NCBI GenBank assembly: GCA_903824675.1
Contig: CAIJXV010000020.1
Location: 47,293 to 111,292 of the forward strand
Direction of reading: 5' to 3'
DNA length: 64,000 nt
Origin: an uncultured bacterium
GTDB taxonomy: Bacteria > Verrucomicrobiota > Kiritimatiellia > CAIKKV01 > CAIJXV01
Shown: one piece after another, positions 52,501-61,774 of the stretch
Layout: each line of letters opens with the position of its first letter
Numbering within the stretch: position 1 is the stretch's first letter
Position numbers and translations under genes: made by a program
The notes under the pieces: generated by a model
Database searches by the model: none
Seen by the model: the letters and a program-made list of their open reading frames with translations, nothing else
Told to the model about the DNA's origin: nothing

Positions 52501-54297
52501 CTCTTTGGTTTCAACCAGTGTTTTATTGCCTCGCTCATCAAACTCATTTCGGGTTGAAGACGCATGTTCCTGCAGGACGGCCGCCGAATAGATTCCATAT
52601 TGGGACTCCAGATTGCGAAACACGGCATTCGACCAGCAGGCTTCGAGTTCGTTGGTTTGATTCGAGGAAAACAGCAAGGTCAGAACATTGGTTCCGTTTT
52701 CCACCGATTCAATCGGTTGCCCACTGAAATTAAATATCGGACCGCTGATTTGCTCGGTCTTTCTGAATATCGGATTTAAATCGTAGGCATAAGTTAAATT
52801 GGTGTCCCCTCGGCTTTCAGTCATAAAGCTCCGGTAACTGCCATTCGACGATAAGGCAACCGTTGTTTCATACCAATGGTTCGTTCCCACCCACGACCGC
52901 TGCCCCACCTGCCCCACATGTTCCCATCCCCGAATGTCGCCTATGGCGTTAATTCGCTGGGTGATGACTTGAAACGTTGGTTCATAATAATATTTGAGCG
53001 GATAGGTCTTCCCGTCGGCGTACGTGACAACCCCCGTGAGGAGCCCCGCCCCGTCATAATAATACCGGCAATAAAAGTTGGTGCTGGGACTGGTTATTTT
53101 TGACAGATGATTGCTTTCGTATTGCAAGACCAACGACTTTCCGATGGAATGGGTAACTTGAATTGGCAGAGCATTGCTGAACGTCAGGGTAATCGAATTG
53201 CTCCACCCGTCGCTCAAACGGGACAACCATCCATTGGCATTGAAATTGGCCGTCATTCCTCCCGGAAAGGTCACCATCCAAGCCCCATCTCCCCCTTGTG
53301 CCGCTTTCCAGTTTAATCCGCTTTCAATGGCTTGGGCTGTGGCTCCGCTATTGGTCGGGGTTGAAAGAGCCTTCCAATGGGAAACTACGCCCTGCCGAAG
53401 AACTAGCCAATGATTACTGACGCCACTAAATACGGTATTTGTGTCTGTTATTTGCCAGTCATAATTGTGCGTCCAGCGATTCCCTAAAAAGTTGGTTTTA
53501 TCGGACAAACTGCCATAAGTCCGGGCGAACATTAGCGGCAAACCGGGAGTCGGGAGGGAAAGGTCGGTTTCCTTAATGGACACATTCCCGTTGTACAAAT
53601 TGATGGGGTCTCCGCCCTTGTCATCCACCGCCAACGTTTCAACGGAATTTGTCGTCCCATGTTCAGCTTCTTCCTTTACCAAAATGATCACAGGCGGAGC
53701 CCATTCGTAGCCGTAATTATAAGTATTCACAATCAGCGGAAAAGGGGCCATATACCAACCCGGCCAAAACCAACATCGAAGTTGGGTTACTTGACCCAAT
53801 GCCAATGGATAGGTATTTGTGTTTTTTGTGGTTATCGCAAATCCCTTTCCGGCAATTAAATCGTATCGCCATCGTAATTGAAAAGAAGCCTTTTTATAAC
53901 CGTTACTCTCCCCGAAATTACGCAAGTCAATTGTGTAATTTGCTCTAACCCGAAAAACAGCAGTTCCAAACCGCCAGTAATTCGGCGGCCAGGCTTCGTA
54001 GCCATATTCTTGTTTGGTAAACGACTTGCTTCCGCCTTGACCACTGCGATTATACTCATCCAAAGGCGAGAAAAATATTTCGTTCGTTGAGGCTTCCGCT
54101 TCTGCTTGCGCAATGCCCCGATCATAATCGTCACCGTTTCCTACCGTTTCCCAACCTTCTGCGGAAACAATAGCCCCATATTCTGCGGGAATGCCGGGCG
54201 CCGTATAAATATTGGTTGAGATGCTCCCTCCAAACCCCGTCATCCCGACCAGCATCCCCGCCAAAATCCCCTGAATGGTTTTGGTTGTTTTGTTCAT
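49561..54297 (-). CDS. Rhs-family polymorphic toxin with papain-like tip
   Basis: A 1578-residue exported protein: signal peptide at residues 1-30, a unique N-terminal domain, DUF6531-like start GGDPINLYNGNVSIKETDL near 232, about a dozen RHS/YD repeats, and the core end ARWYDPVMGRWLSNDP followed by NPVNYIDPLGL near 1412. The last ~155 residues are the variable toxin tip. It contains WGHASITLDNGTYISWWP (His near 1444) and LSQNCSTTAAEALKAGG (Cys near 1528), a His/Cys pair as in NlpC/P60 or LRAT-like papain-fold hydrolases, in permuted order. ATG 54297 overlaps the upstream stop. GC is lower than in neighbouring metabolic genes. Confidence 0.87.
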   Translation of the reverse strand: MNKTTKTIQGILAGMLVGMTGFGGSISTNIYTAPGIPAEYGAIVSAEGWETVGNGDDYDRGIAQAEAEASTNEIFFSPLDEYNRSGQGGSKSFTKQEYGYEAWPPNYWRFGTAVFRVRANYTIDLRNFGESNGYKKASFQLRWRYDLIAGKGFAITTKNTNTYPLALGQVTQLRCWFWPGWYMAPFPLIVNTYNYGYEWAPPVIILVKEEAEHGTTNSVETLAVDDKGGDPINLYNGNVSIKETDLSLPTPGLPLMFARTYGSLSDKTNFLGNRWTHNYDWQITDTNTVFSGVSNHWLVLRQGVVSHWKALSTPTNSGATAQAIESGLNWKAAQGGDGAWMVTFPGGMTANFNANGWLSRLSDGWSNSITLTFSNALPIQVTHSIGKSLVLQYESNHLSKITSPSTNFYCRYYYDGAGLLTGVVTYADGKTYPLKYYYEPTFQVITQRINAIGDIRGWEHVGQVGQRSWVGTNHWYETTVALSSNGSYRSFMTESRGDTNLTYAYDLNPIFRKTEQISGPIFNFSGQPIESVENGTNVLTLLFSSNQTNELEACWSNAVFRNLESQYGIYSAAVLQEHASSTRNEFDERGNKTLVETKEYSGSGVKQFSVTTMNYDGQNRLTNFGLGLGTAPANFWNIAWDTNNELPRNLTDPEGHEVSWVYTNGLVARESVQVSSGVSNATVFVYTTNGLLSSVNNANNHALQMFYDNSGNATSIVFPENPTIEMTWTSLGYLDEIRLPSDSYDTNGLMVPRTTKFNTDSRGFVNSVTWPDVFSDYYYRDSIGQVTSWVDRVGRKTQYSYLSTKKLASVTRYLGSQAVTTRMDYDKQFNALKITDPLNRVVESYQLDNQSRPVRVSNVNSQTMEISYVTGDRVDAIKRFDGTTVSNTYTGDGWVGAVKYPDENVTFGYFKNGLLKTASNPTGTLAITYNDAHQVLSVSNAVLKGLVSYAVDGLGQATSTVWNGIGITRGYSAGEQLKYVKVPTGEVFLSYNGLNGLLAGISNAAGLSAEYSYNSMDQVSGISWRNASGDVIRSWAYTRNDLGFVTDVEKENGEVSQYQYDGLDQLATAKQWNAAGELLSDERFAYDLAGNRTNKNSSGVSVDYSQGSGDWLTSWKVTTTDLVGSIDVYGVSSETIGTNNRYGSLYVSNDVAVTPDVDGTNFSVYMLPVSLGTQKVVCAIRDVAGNMGYATGTVFLSIVTNSLYSIDSAGCVTNIKYSGVQYSNNRGIKWDGQYRIKEVLTNGASSEQYGYDALGRRVITVSGGVTNYHVYDGLHVLADTDATGGVLRVYGHGAGIDHLLTMTVYTSGTAKTYYYLTDQLGSVNTLADEVGNVVESYRFDVWGKATGIYDANGNHLAESAYGNRFLWQGREYSYRTGLYYFRARWYDPVMGRWLSNDPIGISGGLNQYVFCGNNPVNYIDPLGLLTVHIWNYEGGSGGGAWGHASITLDNGTYISWWPQSTGRQRSSYSGSVYEVPAYANQTFAKDKEYEEKCPDKEIKITGLDEAAIEKWWNDFQGGNKWKTLSQNCSTTAAEALKAGGADVRWRDMFKAHNIVWTPSDVESFANAVNRHLSDLQTK
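50057..50550. repeat. 494-bp direct repeat of Rhs core, copy B
   Basis: Inside the intact Rhs gene; the partner of 48610-49103. Confidence 0.85.
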
Positions 54298-55352
54298 CAG
54301 GGCACCCACAAATCAAAGTAGTTGGTGGAAGGAACGATCAGGGTAAGCACAGGGCGGGTCGTGTCATTGTTGTTGGGATCGGTCTTGTCGGTCATGACCT
54401 CCGTATAATCCCCAATCCCATCCCCGTCCGTGTCGTTGGTCGAGGTGGACGTATGGAAGAGATAGATTTCACGGGCGTTGGCCAGCCCATCCGAATCCGA
54501 ATCAATGTCGGCATTCCCCGCAACATAGAACCGCCTATAGAGACTGGTCGGCAGGCTGGTATTGGTCCAACTCACCGAAGTCCCTGAAACGGAAATATCG
54601 GTCGCCAACAGGTTCCAAAAGTTGTTGGTTCCCGCCAGTTGCTCGTGTTCCGGCGCATCCCCCGAGTCAAAATTGAATATCTCCAAACGGTTCGTGAAGA
54701 CGTCGGGGTAGCCAATCCTCAACACCACGTTATTGCTGACGGCGGTAGCCGCAATAATCATCAGGTTCGTCGGGGGATTATCCTCATACCAAAGGCTGTC
54801 CATTTCAAAGCCCCCTCGGAAAGATTGAACGAGACTTTCCGCAAGAACATTTTCGGCGTTTTCTGCCTCCACTTCATCCAGCAGTTCCTTGTCCGCCTTC
54901 TCCATCAGGGTCACGGCGATCCGGATACGGGCTGGGTCGTCGGCTCCCAGTGGGTAATTGATTCCCGGTTCCGAACCTGAAGGAACGTAGGAACTCGGGG
55001 CGGGAACCTTCCAAATCAACTCCCCAATGGAATTGTAGATCAGCCGATCCCGTGTTTCCGGGTCCTCCGCCAAGGTCACGGTGTAATAGGCCACATCTCC
55101 GTTCTTAACGCCTGTCAGATTTTCCAGAAAACCCGAATCAAAGGTCTTCCCATCGAAGGTGAAGATTGTCCCCCGCATGTCCTGCACGTAGGTCTCGTCT
55201 GCGGGCGGGGCGATCATCAGGTAAACGTCCCGGTTATCCAGATAAGTTCCGATTAAATCATCCGGGCTGGATATCTCCTGGGCGTGGAGAATGCCGATTA
55301 GTCCGCCAAAAACACAGATGGCATTAATTATCGCAAGAGTCCTTCGTTTCAT
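54297..55352 (-). CDS. Secreted TSP3-repeat protein coupled to Rhs
   Basis: A 351-residue protein of unknown function. The ATG at 55352 starts a signal peptide MKRRTLAIINAICVFGGLIG ending near residue 24. The middle is a beta-rich domain with VSWTNTSLPTSLYRRFYV. Two calcium-binding-type repeats follow, DIDSDSDGLANAREIY and NDTDGDGIGDYTEV, and the chain ends abruptly at FDLWVP. It overlaps the Rhs start by ATGA, so it is translated with it. It may be a carrier or adhesin for the Rhs protein; in size and content it resembles proteins that are often upstream of Rhs genes in PVC genomes (recollection, unchecked). Confidence 0.68.
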   Translation of the reverse strand: MKRRTLAIINAICVFGGLIGILHAQEISSPDDLIGTYLDNRDVYLMIAPPADETYVQDMRGTIFTFDGKTFDSGFLENLTGVKNGDVAYYTVTLAEDPETRDRLIYNSIGELIWKVPAPSSYVPSGSEPGINYPLGADDPARIRIAVTLMEKADKELLDEVEAENAENVLAESLVQSFRGGFEMDSLWYEDNPPTNLMIIAATAVSNNVVLRIGYPDVFTNRLEIFNFDSGDAPEHEQLAGTNNFWNLLATDISVSGTSVSWTNTSLPTSLYRRFYVAGNADIDSDSDGLANAREIYLFHTSTSTNDTDGDGIGDYTEVMTDKTDPNNNDTTRPVLTLIVPSTNYFDLWVP

Positions 55353-55424
55353 GGCACCCCCCATAGATTCGGATTTACACACATTGAGATTGGATTATCA
55401 ACATATTTCGGTATAGTCCCCCGC

Positions 55425-58241
55425 ATGTCACTCTCATGGAACGAAGTCCGGGATCGCGCCATCAAATTCTCCCGGCAATGGGCCGGCGAAACCAGCGAAC
55501 GCGCTGAGGCCAAAACCTTCTGGGATCAGTTTTTCGACGTCTTCGGCATCCAGCGCCGCACGGTCGCCTCCTTCGAGGAACCCGTCCGCAATCTCAAGGG
55601 CCAATACGGCTATATCGATCTCTTCTGGAGCGGCCAGTTGCTGGTCGAGCACAAATCCCTCGGTCAAGATCTCGGCAAGGCCGGTTCCCAGGCCTTTCGC
55701 TATATCCAGGACCTCGCCCGCGATGGGCGGACCAACGAAATCCCCCGCTATGTCATTCTCTCCGATTTTGCCCGGATCGTTCTGCATGACCTCGAACCGG
55801 ATGATTCCAAAGATTTGCCGCTCTTCGACCAGTGGCGCGTCCGCACCATCGACATTCCCCTCGCCGATCTCCACAAGCACGTCCGTGAATTCGCCTTCAT
55901 AAAAGGCGAAAAGCCGGTCCGGCTCGACCCGGAAGATCCCGCGAATATCAAAGCCGTCGAGATGATGGGCAACCTGCACGACACGCTGAAAGCGGGCGGC
56001 TATTCCGGGCATGAGTTGGAACGGTTCCTGGTCCGGGTCCTCTTCTGCCTCTTCGCCGACGACACCGGCATCTTCGACCAACCGCACATCTTTCAAAGCT
56101 ACATCCGCAGGCGCACGAATGAGGATGGCACCGATCTGGGCCTGCATCTCGCCCAGATTTTCGAGGTGCTCGATACCCCACCCCAGAAACGCCAGAAAAA
56201 TCTCGATGAGGATCTGGCCTTGTTTCCCTATGTCAACGGCGGACTCTTCCAGGAGCGACTGCCCTTCGCCCAGTTCAACCGCGATATGCGCAACGCCCTG
56301 CTCGCCTGTTCCACTTTCAACTGGAGCAAAATCTCACCCGCCGTTTTCGGCTCGCTCTTCCAGTCGGTCATGGAACCCAAGGAACGACGCCAATCCGGCG
56401 GCCACTACACCAGTGAGCGCGATATCTTGAAGGTGATCCGGTCGTTGTTCCTCGACGATCTCAAGGCGGAGTTCGACCAGATCAAAACCGACAAATCCAG
56501 CCGACGCAAGACGCGCCTGGACGAATTCCATAAAAAGTTGGCCAAACTCTGCTTCCTGGACCCCGCCTGCGGTTGCGGCAATTTTCTAGTCATCACCTAT
56601 CGCGAACTGCGCCTGCTCGAAATCGAGGTCTTGAAAGCCATCCACGGCGGCCAGCAGGTCACCGATATCCAACACCTTTCCCGACTCGATGTGGACCAGA
56701 TGTATGGGATCGAACTCAGCGAGTGGCCGGTCCGAATCGCCGAAGTGGCGCTCTGGCTGTTGGATCACCAGATGAACCAGATTCTCAGCGAGGCCTTTGG
56801 ACAGTATTTCGTCCGCCTGCCGCTCCGCGCCTCGCCGCAGATCGTTTGCGGTAACGCCCTGCGCCTGGACTGGAAAGAGGTTCTGCCCCCGACGAAGTGC
56901 AGCTTTATCCTCGGGAACCCGCCGTTTGTGGGAGCAAAATTACTTAACGATGCACAACGGGCCGACCTGGAAGTTGTGGCGAGCGAGGTGGATAATCATG
57001 GGCTCCTCGACTATGTAACCGGTTGGTATTTCAAGGCCGCCACTTACATCCAGGGCACGAACATCGTGGTGGGGTTTGTCTCCACCAATTCCATCACTCA
57101 GGGGGAACAAGTGGGCATCCTTTGGAGCACACTCTTCCAACGATATGGTTTAAAGATCCTATTTGGCCATCGAACATTTTCATGGGAAAGCGAAGCCCGT
57201 GGGAAAGCCCATGTACACGTCGTTATTATTGGTTTTGCTAATTTGGATAGGATGACCAAGACGATTTACGACTACGAGGCAGGGAAAGATCAATCGACAG
57301 TCATTACCGTTAGGAATATCAGCCCGTATTTGATTGAGGGGCCTGATAGAACAATCACTAACCGATCCGATCCGCTTTGTAACGTACCCGAAATCGGCAT
57401 TGGGAATAAGCCGATTGACGACGGCAATTATCTCTTTACCTTCGAGGAAAAGAAAGCGTTCCTAATGCTTCAACCGGAATCCGCGTCGTTGTTCCGAGCG
57501 TTTTGGGGGGCAGAGGACTTTATTGATGGAAAATGCCGCTGGTGTTTATGGCTTGGCGATTGCTCCCCAAGTGAACTTCGGAAAATGCCGGAAGTCATGA
57601 ATCGCGTTGAGGCGGTGAAATTATTCCGTTCCTCACGTAAAAGCGCACCGACCCAAAAACTCGCATCAACACCGACTCGATTCCATGTTGAAAACAAGCC
57701 AAATGATCCATATCTACTTATTCCGCGACATAGTTCAGAAAAAAGAGCTTATATACCCATAGGATATATTGAACCTCCCGACCTTGCAGGGGATAGTTGT
57801 CTTCTCATTCCAAAAGCTTCGATATACCACCTCGGAGTCCTCTCTTCTGCGTTACACATGGCTTGGGTTCGGCAGGTATGCGGACGTTTGGAATCTCGTT
57901 ACCGTTATTCCGCCAAACTCGTCTACAACAACTTCCCCTGGCCACAGGCGGTGACGGAGAAGCAAAAAGCGGCAGTGGAGACGGCGGCACAGAATGTTTT
58001 GGATGCCCGGAAGGAATTCCCGGACGCGACGCTGGCCGATCTGTACGATCCCGTGGCCATGCCGCCCAAATTGGTCAAAGCGCATGCCGAACTCGACCGC
58101 GCCGTGGACCGCTGTTACCGGGCCGAACCCTTCCCCAGCGACCGCCATCGGGTTGAATATCTTTTTGCCCTCTACGAGCAACTCACCGCGCCGCTGACTA
58201 TGGCCAAAAAACCGAAACGGCCTCGTAACTCGAAAACATAA
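55425..58241 (+). CDS. MmeI-type (Type IIL) restriction-modification enzyme
   Basis: A 938-residue single-chain enzyme that both cuts and methylates DNA. The nuclease motif is D65-x9-E75-x-K77 (IDLFWSGQLLVEHK), as in MmeI. After a helical spacer the N6-adenine methyltransferase has LDPACGCGNFL near 380 and GNPPF near 495. The target-recognition domain spans about 580-830 and a C-terminal helical domain closes the chain. Length equals MmeI (about 920). One strand is methylated for protection, so no separate methylase is needed. The recognition domain region is visibly richer in A and T than the rest. Confidence 0.9.
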   Translation: MSLSWNEVRDRAIKFSRQWAGETSERAEAKTFWDQFFDVFGIQRRTVASFEEPVRNLKGQYGYIDLFWSGQLLVEHKSLGQDLGKAGSQAFRYIQDLARDGRTNEIPRYVILSDFARIVLHDLEPDDSKDLPLFDQWRVRTIDIPLADLHKHVREFAFIKGEKPVRLDPEDPANIKAVEMMGNLHDTLKAGGYSGHELERFLVRVLFCLFADDTGIFDQPHIFQSYIRRRTNEDGTDLGLHLAQIFEVLDTPPQKRQKNLDEDLALFPYVNGGLFQERLPFAQFNRDMRNALLACSTFNWSKISPAVFGSLFQSVMEPKERRQSGGHYTSERDILKVIRSLFLDDLKAEFDQIKTDKSSRRKTRLDEFHKKLAKLCFLDPACGCGNFLVITYRELRLLEIEVLKAIHGGQQVTDIQHLSRLDVDQMYGIELSEWPVRIAEVALWLLDHQMNQILSEAFGQYFVRLPLRASPQIVCGNALRLDWKEVLPPTKCSFILGNPPFVGAKLLNDAQRADLEVVASEVDNHGLLDYVTGWYFKAATYIQGTNIVVGFVSTNSITQGEQVGILWSTLFQRYGLKILFGHRTFSWESEARGKAHVHVVIIGFANLDRMTKTIYDYEAGKDQSTVITVRNISPYLIEGPDRTITNRSDPLCNVPEIGIGNKPIDDGNYLFTFEEKKAFLMLQPESASLFRAFWGAEDFIDGKCRWCLWLGDCSPSELRKMPEVMNRVEAVKLFRSSRKSAPTQKLASTPTRFHVENKPNDPYLLIPRHSSEKRAYIPIGYIEPPDLAGDSCLLIPKASIYHLGVLSSALHMAWVRQVCGRLESRYRYSAKLVYNNFPWPQAVTEKQKAAVETAAQNVLDARKEFPDATLADLYDPVAMPPKLVKAHAELDRAVDRCYRAEPFPSDRHRVEYLFALYEQLTAPLTMAKKPKRPRNSKT

Positions 58242-58246
58242 TAGAT

Positions 58247-58262
58247 CAGCCGGGCGTATCGC
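58247..58262. repeat. Isolated copy of the terminal tandem-repeat core
   Basis: CAGCCGGGCGTATCGC, exactly the core of the repeat unit at 63655-64000, lies six bases after the restriction gene stop. Confidence 0.7.
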
Positions 58263-58473
58263 TTTTGTGAAACAATCAAGGCCGATGAACCCGCAACGGT
58301 CACGACCCGGCGCACCCCTCCATTCCTCGTGCAAACTCACCTGGTTTTTCTGTTCGATCAGAGAGGTCGGACCTGTTACCTGAGAAGATACAAGTCTTGT
58401 ATTATCCCTCTTTGTTTTGACATAATACGGCTTCGTTTTTCAGACGGAATCAATTTGTCAGATCGCTTGTCAA

Positions 58474-61400
58474 ATGAACATTAATAGACAACCGCTCCCC
58501 CGACCCATCCCCTCCTCTCCGTCAAAAACCCGCTGGAGACTGGGGCCGCTGGCGCTCGTTGTGGGGCTTGTATTGCTAACCGTGCCTTCGGTCTTTGCCG
58601 CTTTTTTTGAGTCGTTCGAAACCAGCACCTTCCCTCCACCGGGCTGGTCAAAAACCAATACGGCAGGCGGATCCGGTTGGTATCGTCTTCAGGCCGGAAT
58701 CAGTCCTTTGCCGGGATGGATCGTCGGAACCAGTGCCGTCCCCTCGACGGCTGGCGCCGGGAATTATAACGCTTATTGCACCTGGAACACCGGGGGAGAG
58801 GCTGCGGATGGCTTCCATAATTCCCAATATCTCATCACGCCCGGGATGAATGGGCTGACGGCCACCTCGACCCTCAGTTTCTGGTTACGCGGTTCCTTCA
58901 CCAATTTCGCGGATAGCGTGCATATCCTGATTTCAACAAACCGGCCGGTCGCGTCGGACTTCATTTACACCAATCTCGTCCTGGATTTCCCCCGCACCGG
59001 AGCGCTTCCCCAATTCCCTCCTTTTACCAATATCATCGCCCAGATCGGGACCAATATCCCTTCCGGCACCCGGATCTATATCGCCTTCCACGAATGGGCG
59101 CTAGACAATACCCGGGATGGCAGAGCGATTGAACTGGATGTGATTTCCAGCGATTTGACGCCGGATTCCGAAGTCCGCGCACTCCCTTCCTCGCTCTCTT
59201 TTACCACGTATCCCGGGGATCCGGTCGCGAGTCAGGTCCTCACCTTCACCAATATCGGCGCGGCTGGATTCACCTATTCCAACACCTTTCCCTTGGGCGG
59301 TGGCTCCAACGAATGGATCTCGATCTCCCCCACTTCCACCGGTTTTGTCAACCGCCTGCAAAGTCTTTCCATTACGGTCGCGGTCCATTCCGTCTCTCTC
59401 CCCTTGGGCACCTATTCCGTCACCAATCGACTCACCGTCCCTTACGCCACCAATAGCCCCATCGATATCCCCATCTCGGTCTCCGTCGTTAAACGTCCCC
59501 AGCTTATCACCTTCCCCAATCCTGGCGCACAATGGACCACCAACCGGCTCGCCCTGACGGCCACGGCTGAATCGGCACTCCCGGTCCTCTTTTCCGTCAC
59601 CTCCGGCCCGGGTTCCATCGCGGATGGATCCAATTTGACTTTTTCAGCATCCGGCACCGTCCAAATTGTTGCGTCTCAACCTGGAAATGGCTATTGGGCC
59701 GCCGTCGAAGCCACCCAGAGTTTCACCGTCATCAAAACCGACTCCGTCATCACATTCGCACCGATCCCAGACCAGATCACCACCAATCCCTGTCAATTGT
59801 CTGCTTCCGCCACCAGCGGGGAACCGGTCTCGTTCTCCGTGCTGGAGGGGCCCGCCTCGCTTCATTTTGGATCGATTCTTTTGTTCCATTCGTCTGGGGT
59901 GGTCCGGGTGGTCGCCTCCGAACCCGGCAACGACAAATGGAATGCAGCGCCGAAAGTCACCAACACCCTTTCCGTCAACAAGGCCCAGGCCGGCATTTCT
60001 CTATCCGGACTCCTCCAAACATATAACGGATTGCCCCATCCTATAACCGCTACGACCGATCCGGAAGGCTTGCTCGTTACAATCGATTACGACGGATCCG
60101 CCACCCCCCCCATCAATGCCGGCGCCTACCGGGTCTCCGGAGAGGTCAATTTCACCCTTTATAGGGGCCTGGCCGTCGATACCCTCGTGGTGGCCCGGGC
60201 CGCTTCCACCCTCGACTTCCCTTCCATCCCGAATCAACCCTCCACCAACCAACTGACGCTCCAAGCCACCGCTTCCAGCGGATTGCCCGTAACCTTCACG
60301 ATCGCGGAGGGCCCGGCATCCCTCGCCGGACAAACTCATCTGTCATTCCTCGGCGGAGGCCGGGTCAGTATTGTCGCGTCTCAATCCGGCAATATCAATT
60401 GGGCTCCGGCCTCACCCGTCACCAACACGTTCAATGTCTCGCAGGATTCCGCCGACGTGATCCTGTCTCATCTCGACCACGTTTACGATGGCACCGCAAA
60501 ACCCGCCATCGCCCAAACCGTTCCGACCGGTTTGCCCGTCACTATTTTCTATGACGGCCTTCTCGTAGAACCCACCTCGGCGGGCGCGTATTCCGTCTCG
60601 GGAGTCGTGGATGATCTCCAATATCAAGGATCCGCCACCGGTACCTTGAGGATCAGTAAAGCCCAACAAACGCTTTCCTTCCCGCCCCTTTCAGCCCAGC
60701 ACCCCACCAATGTGGTTCCCCTGCACGCCGTCGCCTCCAGCCATCTGCCGATCGATTTCCTGGTATCTGGCGGACCCGGCCAGATTCTGGATGGATCCAA
60801 TCTCAGCTTTACGGCTGAGGGTGTGGTCGTGGTGACTGCCCGCCAACCCGGCGACGGCAATTGGAACCCGGCCCCCGACGGGGTGCAAACCGTTCGGGTC
60901 TCACGGCTGACCACTCCAGGCGATTACAACGGCGATGGCACCACGGATCTCACCGTCTACAATCCCGGCACGTTTGACTGGTACAGCCTCACCCCGAACG
61001 GCACCACCCTCGTCTGCTGGGCCGTTCAGTGGGGCGCGACCCATTTCATGTGCGTCCCCGGAGACTTCACCGGAAGTGGCCGGAATGATTTAACCGTTTT
61101 CAGTCCGGCCAACGGAGTCTGGTATCTCCGCATGCTGAACGCCCCCTACACCGCCTGGCAAACCCAGTGGGGCGGACCGGGAATGGTCCCCGTCTGGGGT
61201 GATTATGATGGCGATGCTCTTTATGACTATTGCGTGTATGCCACGGGTCCGGGAAATTGGTATGCGTGCAGTTCGACGGGAACCGTTCTGGTTTTCGGCG
61301 CCAATTGGGGTGGACCCAACCTCAAGCCGGTGCCCGGCGATTATAACGGCGACGGGATTTTTGATCTCGCGGTCTATGACACATTGTCCGGTAACTGGTA

Positions 61401-61758
61401 TATCCGAACCCTCGAGGGCCAGATCCTCGCCTGGGCACAAAACTGGGGCGCGCCCGGCATGATCCCCATCCCGGGCGATTACAACGGCGATGGCCGCTAC
61501 GATTTAGCCGTCTTCGACTCGGCCTCCGGCAAATGGTATATTTCAACGCTATCGGGAACACTCCTGGCTTGGGACGTGTCATTTGGATGGGAAGGCGCTG
61601 TCCCCGTTCCAGGCGATTACGATTACGACGGCAGTTCCGATCTGGCCGTTTATAATCCGGCCAACGGCGACTGGTATATTTTCTCACTCCGTAAAAATAC
61701 CGTCCTGGCCTGGAAACGCGCCTGGGGTTCCACCAACCTGGTGCCCGCCATCAAATAA
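58474..61758 (+). CDS. Large secreted protein with MBG-like and FG-GAP-like repeats
   Basis: A 1094-residue exported protein. The signal peptide covers about residues 1-42 (ALVVGLVLLTVPSVFA). It is followed by a cleaved-adhesin-like jelly roll (FFESFETSTFPPPGWSKTN), an Ig-like domain, alternating repeats with ITFPNPGAQWTTN, PSIPNQPSTNQLTLQATASS and SFPPLSAQHPTN, and MBG-type units (LSGLLQTYNGLPHPITAT). The last 280 residues are FG-GAP/VCBS-like blades, each with DYNGDGxxDLxVY and NWY/DWY. It is probably surface-bound; ligands are unknown. No ribosome site is obvious. The lyase gene follows after 16 bases. Confidence 0.82.
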   Translation: MNINRQPLPRPIPSSPSKTRWRLGPLALVVGLVLLTVPSVFAAFFESFETSTFPPPGWSKTNTAGGSGWYRLQAGISPLPGWIVGTSAVPSTAGAGNYNAYCTWNTGGEAADGFHNSQYLITPGMNGLTATSTLSFWLRGSFTNFADSVHILISTNRPVASDFIYTNLVLDFPRTGALPQFPPFTNIIAQIGTNIPSGTRIYIAFHEWALDNTRDGRAIELDVISSDLTPDSEVRALPSSLSFTTYPGDPVASQVLTFTNIGAAGFTYSNTFPLGGGSNEWISISPTSTGFVNRLQSLSITVAVHSVSLPLGTYSVTNRLTVPYATNSPIDIPISVSVVKRPQLITFPNPGAQWTTNRLALTATAESALPVLFSVTSGPGSIADGSNLTFSASGTVQIVASQPGNGYWAAVEATQSFTVIKTDSVITFAPIPDQITTNPCQLSASATSGEPVSFSVLEGPASLHFGSILLFHSSGVVRVVASEPGNDKWNAAPKVTNTLSVNKAQAGISLSGLLQTYNGLPHPITATTDPEGLLVTIDYDGSATPPINAGAYRVSGEVNFTLYRGLAVDTLVVARAASTLDFPSIPNQPSTNQLTLQATASSGLPVTFTIAEGPASLAGQTHLSFLGGGRVSIVASQSGNINWAPASPVTNTFNVSQDSADVILSHLDHVYDGTAKPAIAQTVPTGLPVTIFYDGLLVEPTSAGAYSVSGVVDDLQYQGSATGTLRISKAQQTLSFPPLSAQHPTNVVPLHAVASSHLPIDFLVSGGPGQILDGSNLSFTAEGVVVVTARQPGDGNWNPAPDGVQTVRVSRLTTPGDYNGDGTTDLTVYNPGTFDWYSLTPNGTTLVCWAVQWGATHFMCVPGDFTGSGRNDLTVFSPANGVWYLRMLNAPYTAWQTQWGGPGMVPVWGDYDGDALYDYCVYATGPGNWYACSSTGTVLVFGANWGGPNLKPVPGDYNGDGIFDLAVYDTLSGNWYIRTLEGQILAWAQNWGAPGMIPIPGDYNGDGRYDLAVFDSASGKWYISTLSGTLLAWDVSFGWEGAVPVPGDYDYDGSSDLAVYNPANGDWYIFSLRKNTVLAWKRAWGSTNLVPAIK

Positions 61759-61774
61759 TTTAATGAGGAATATC

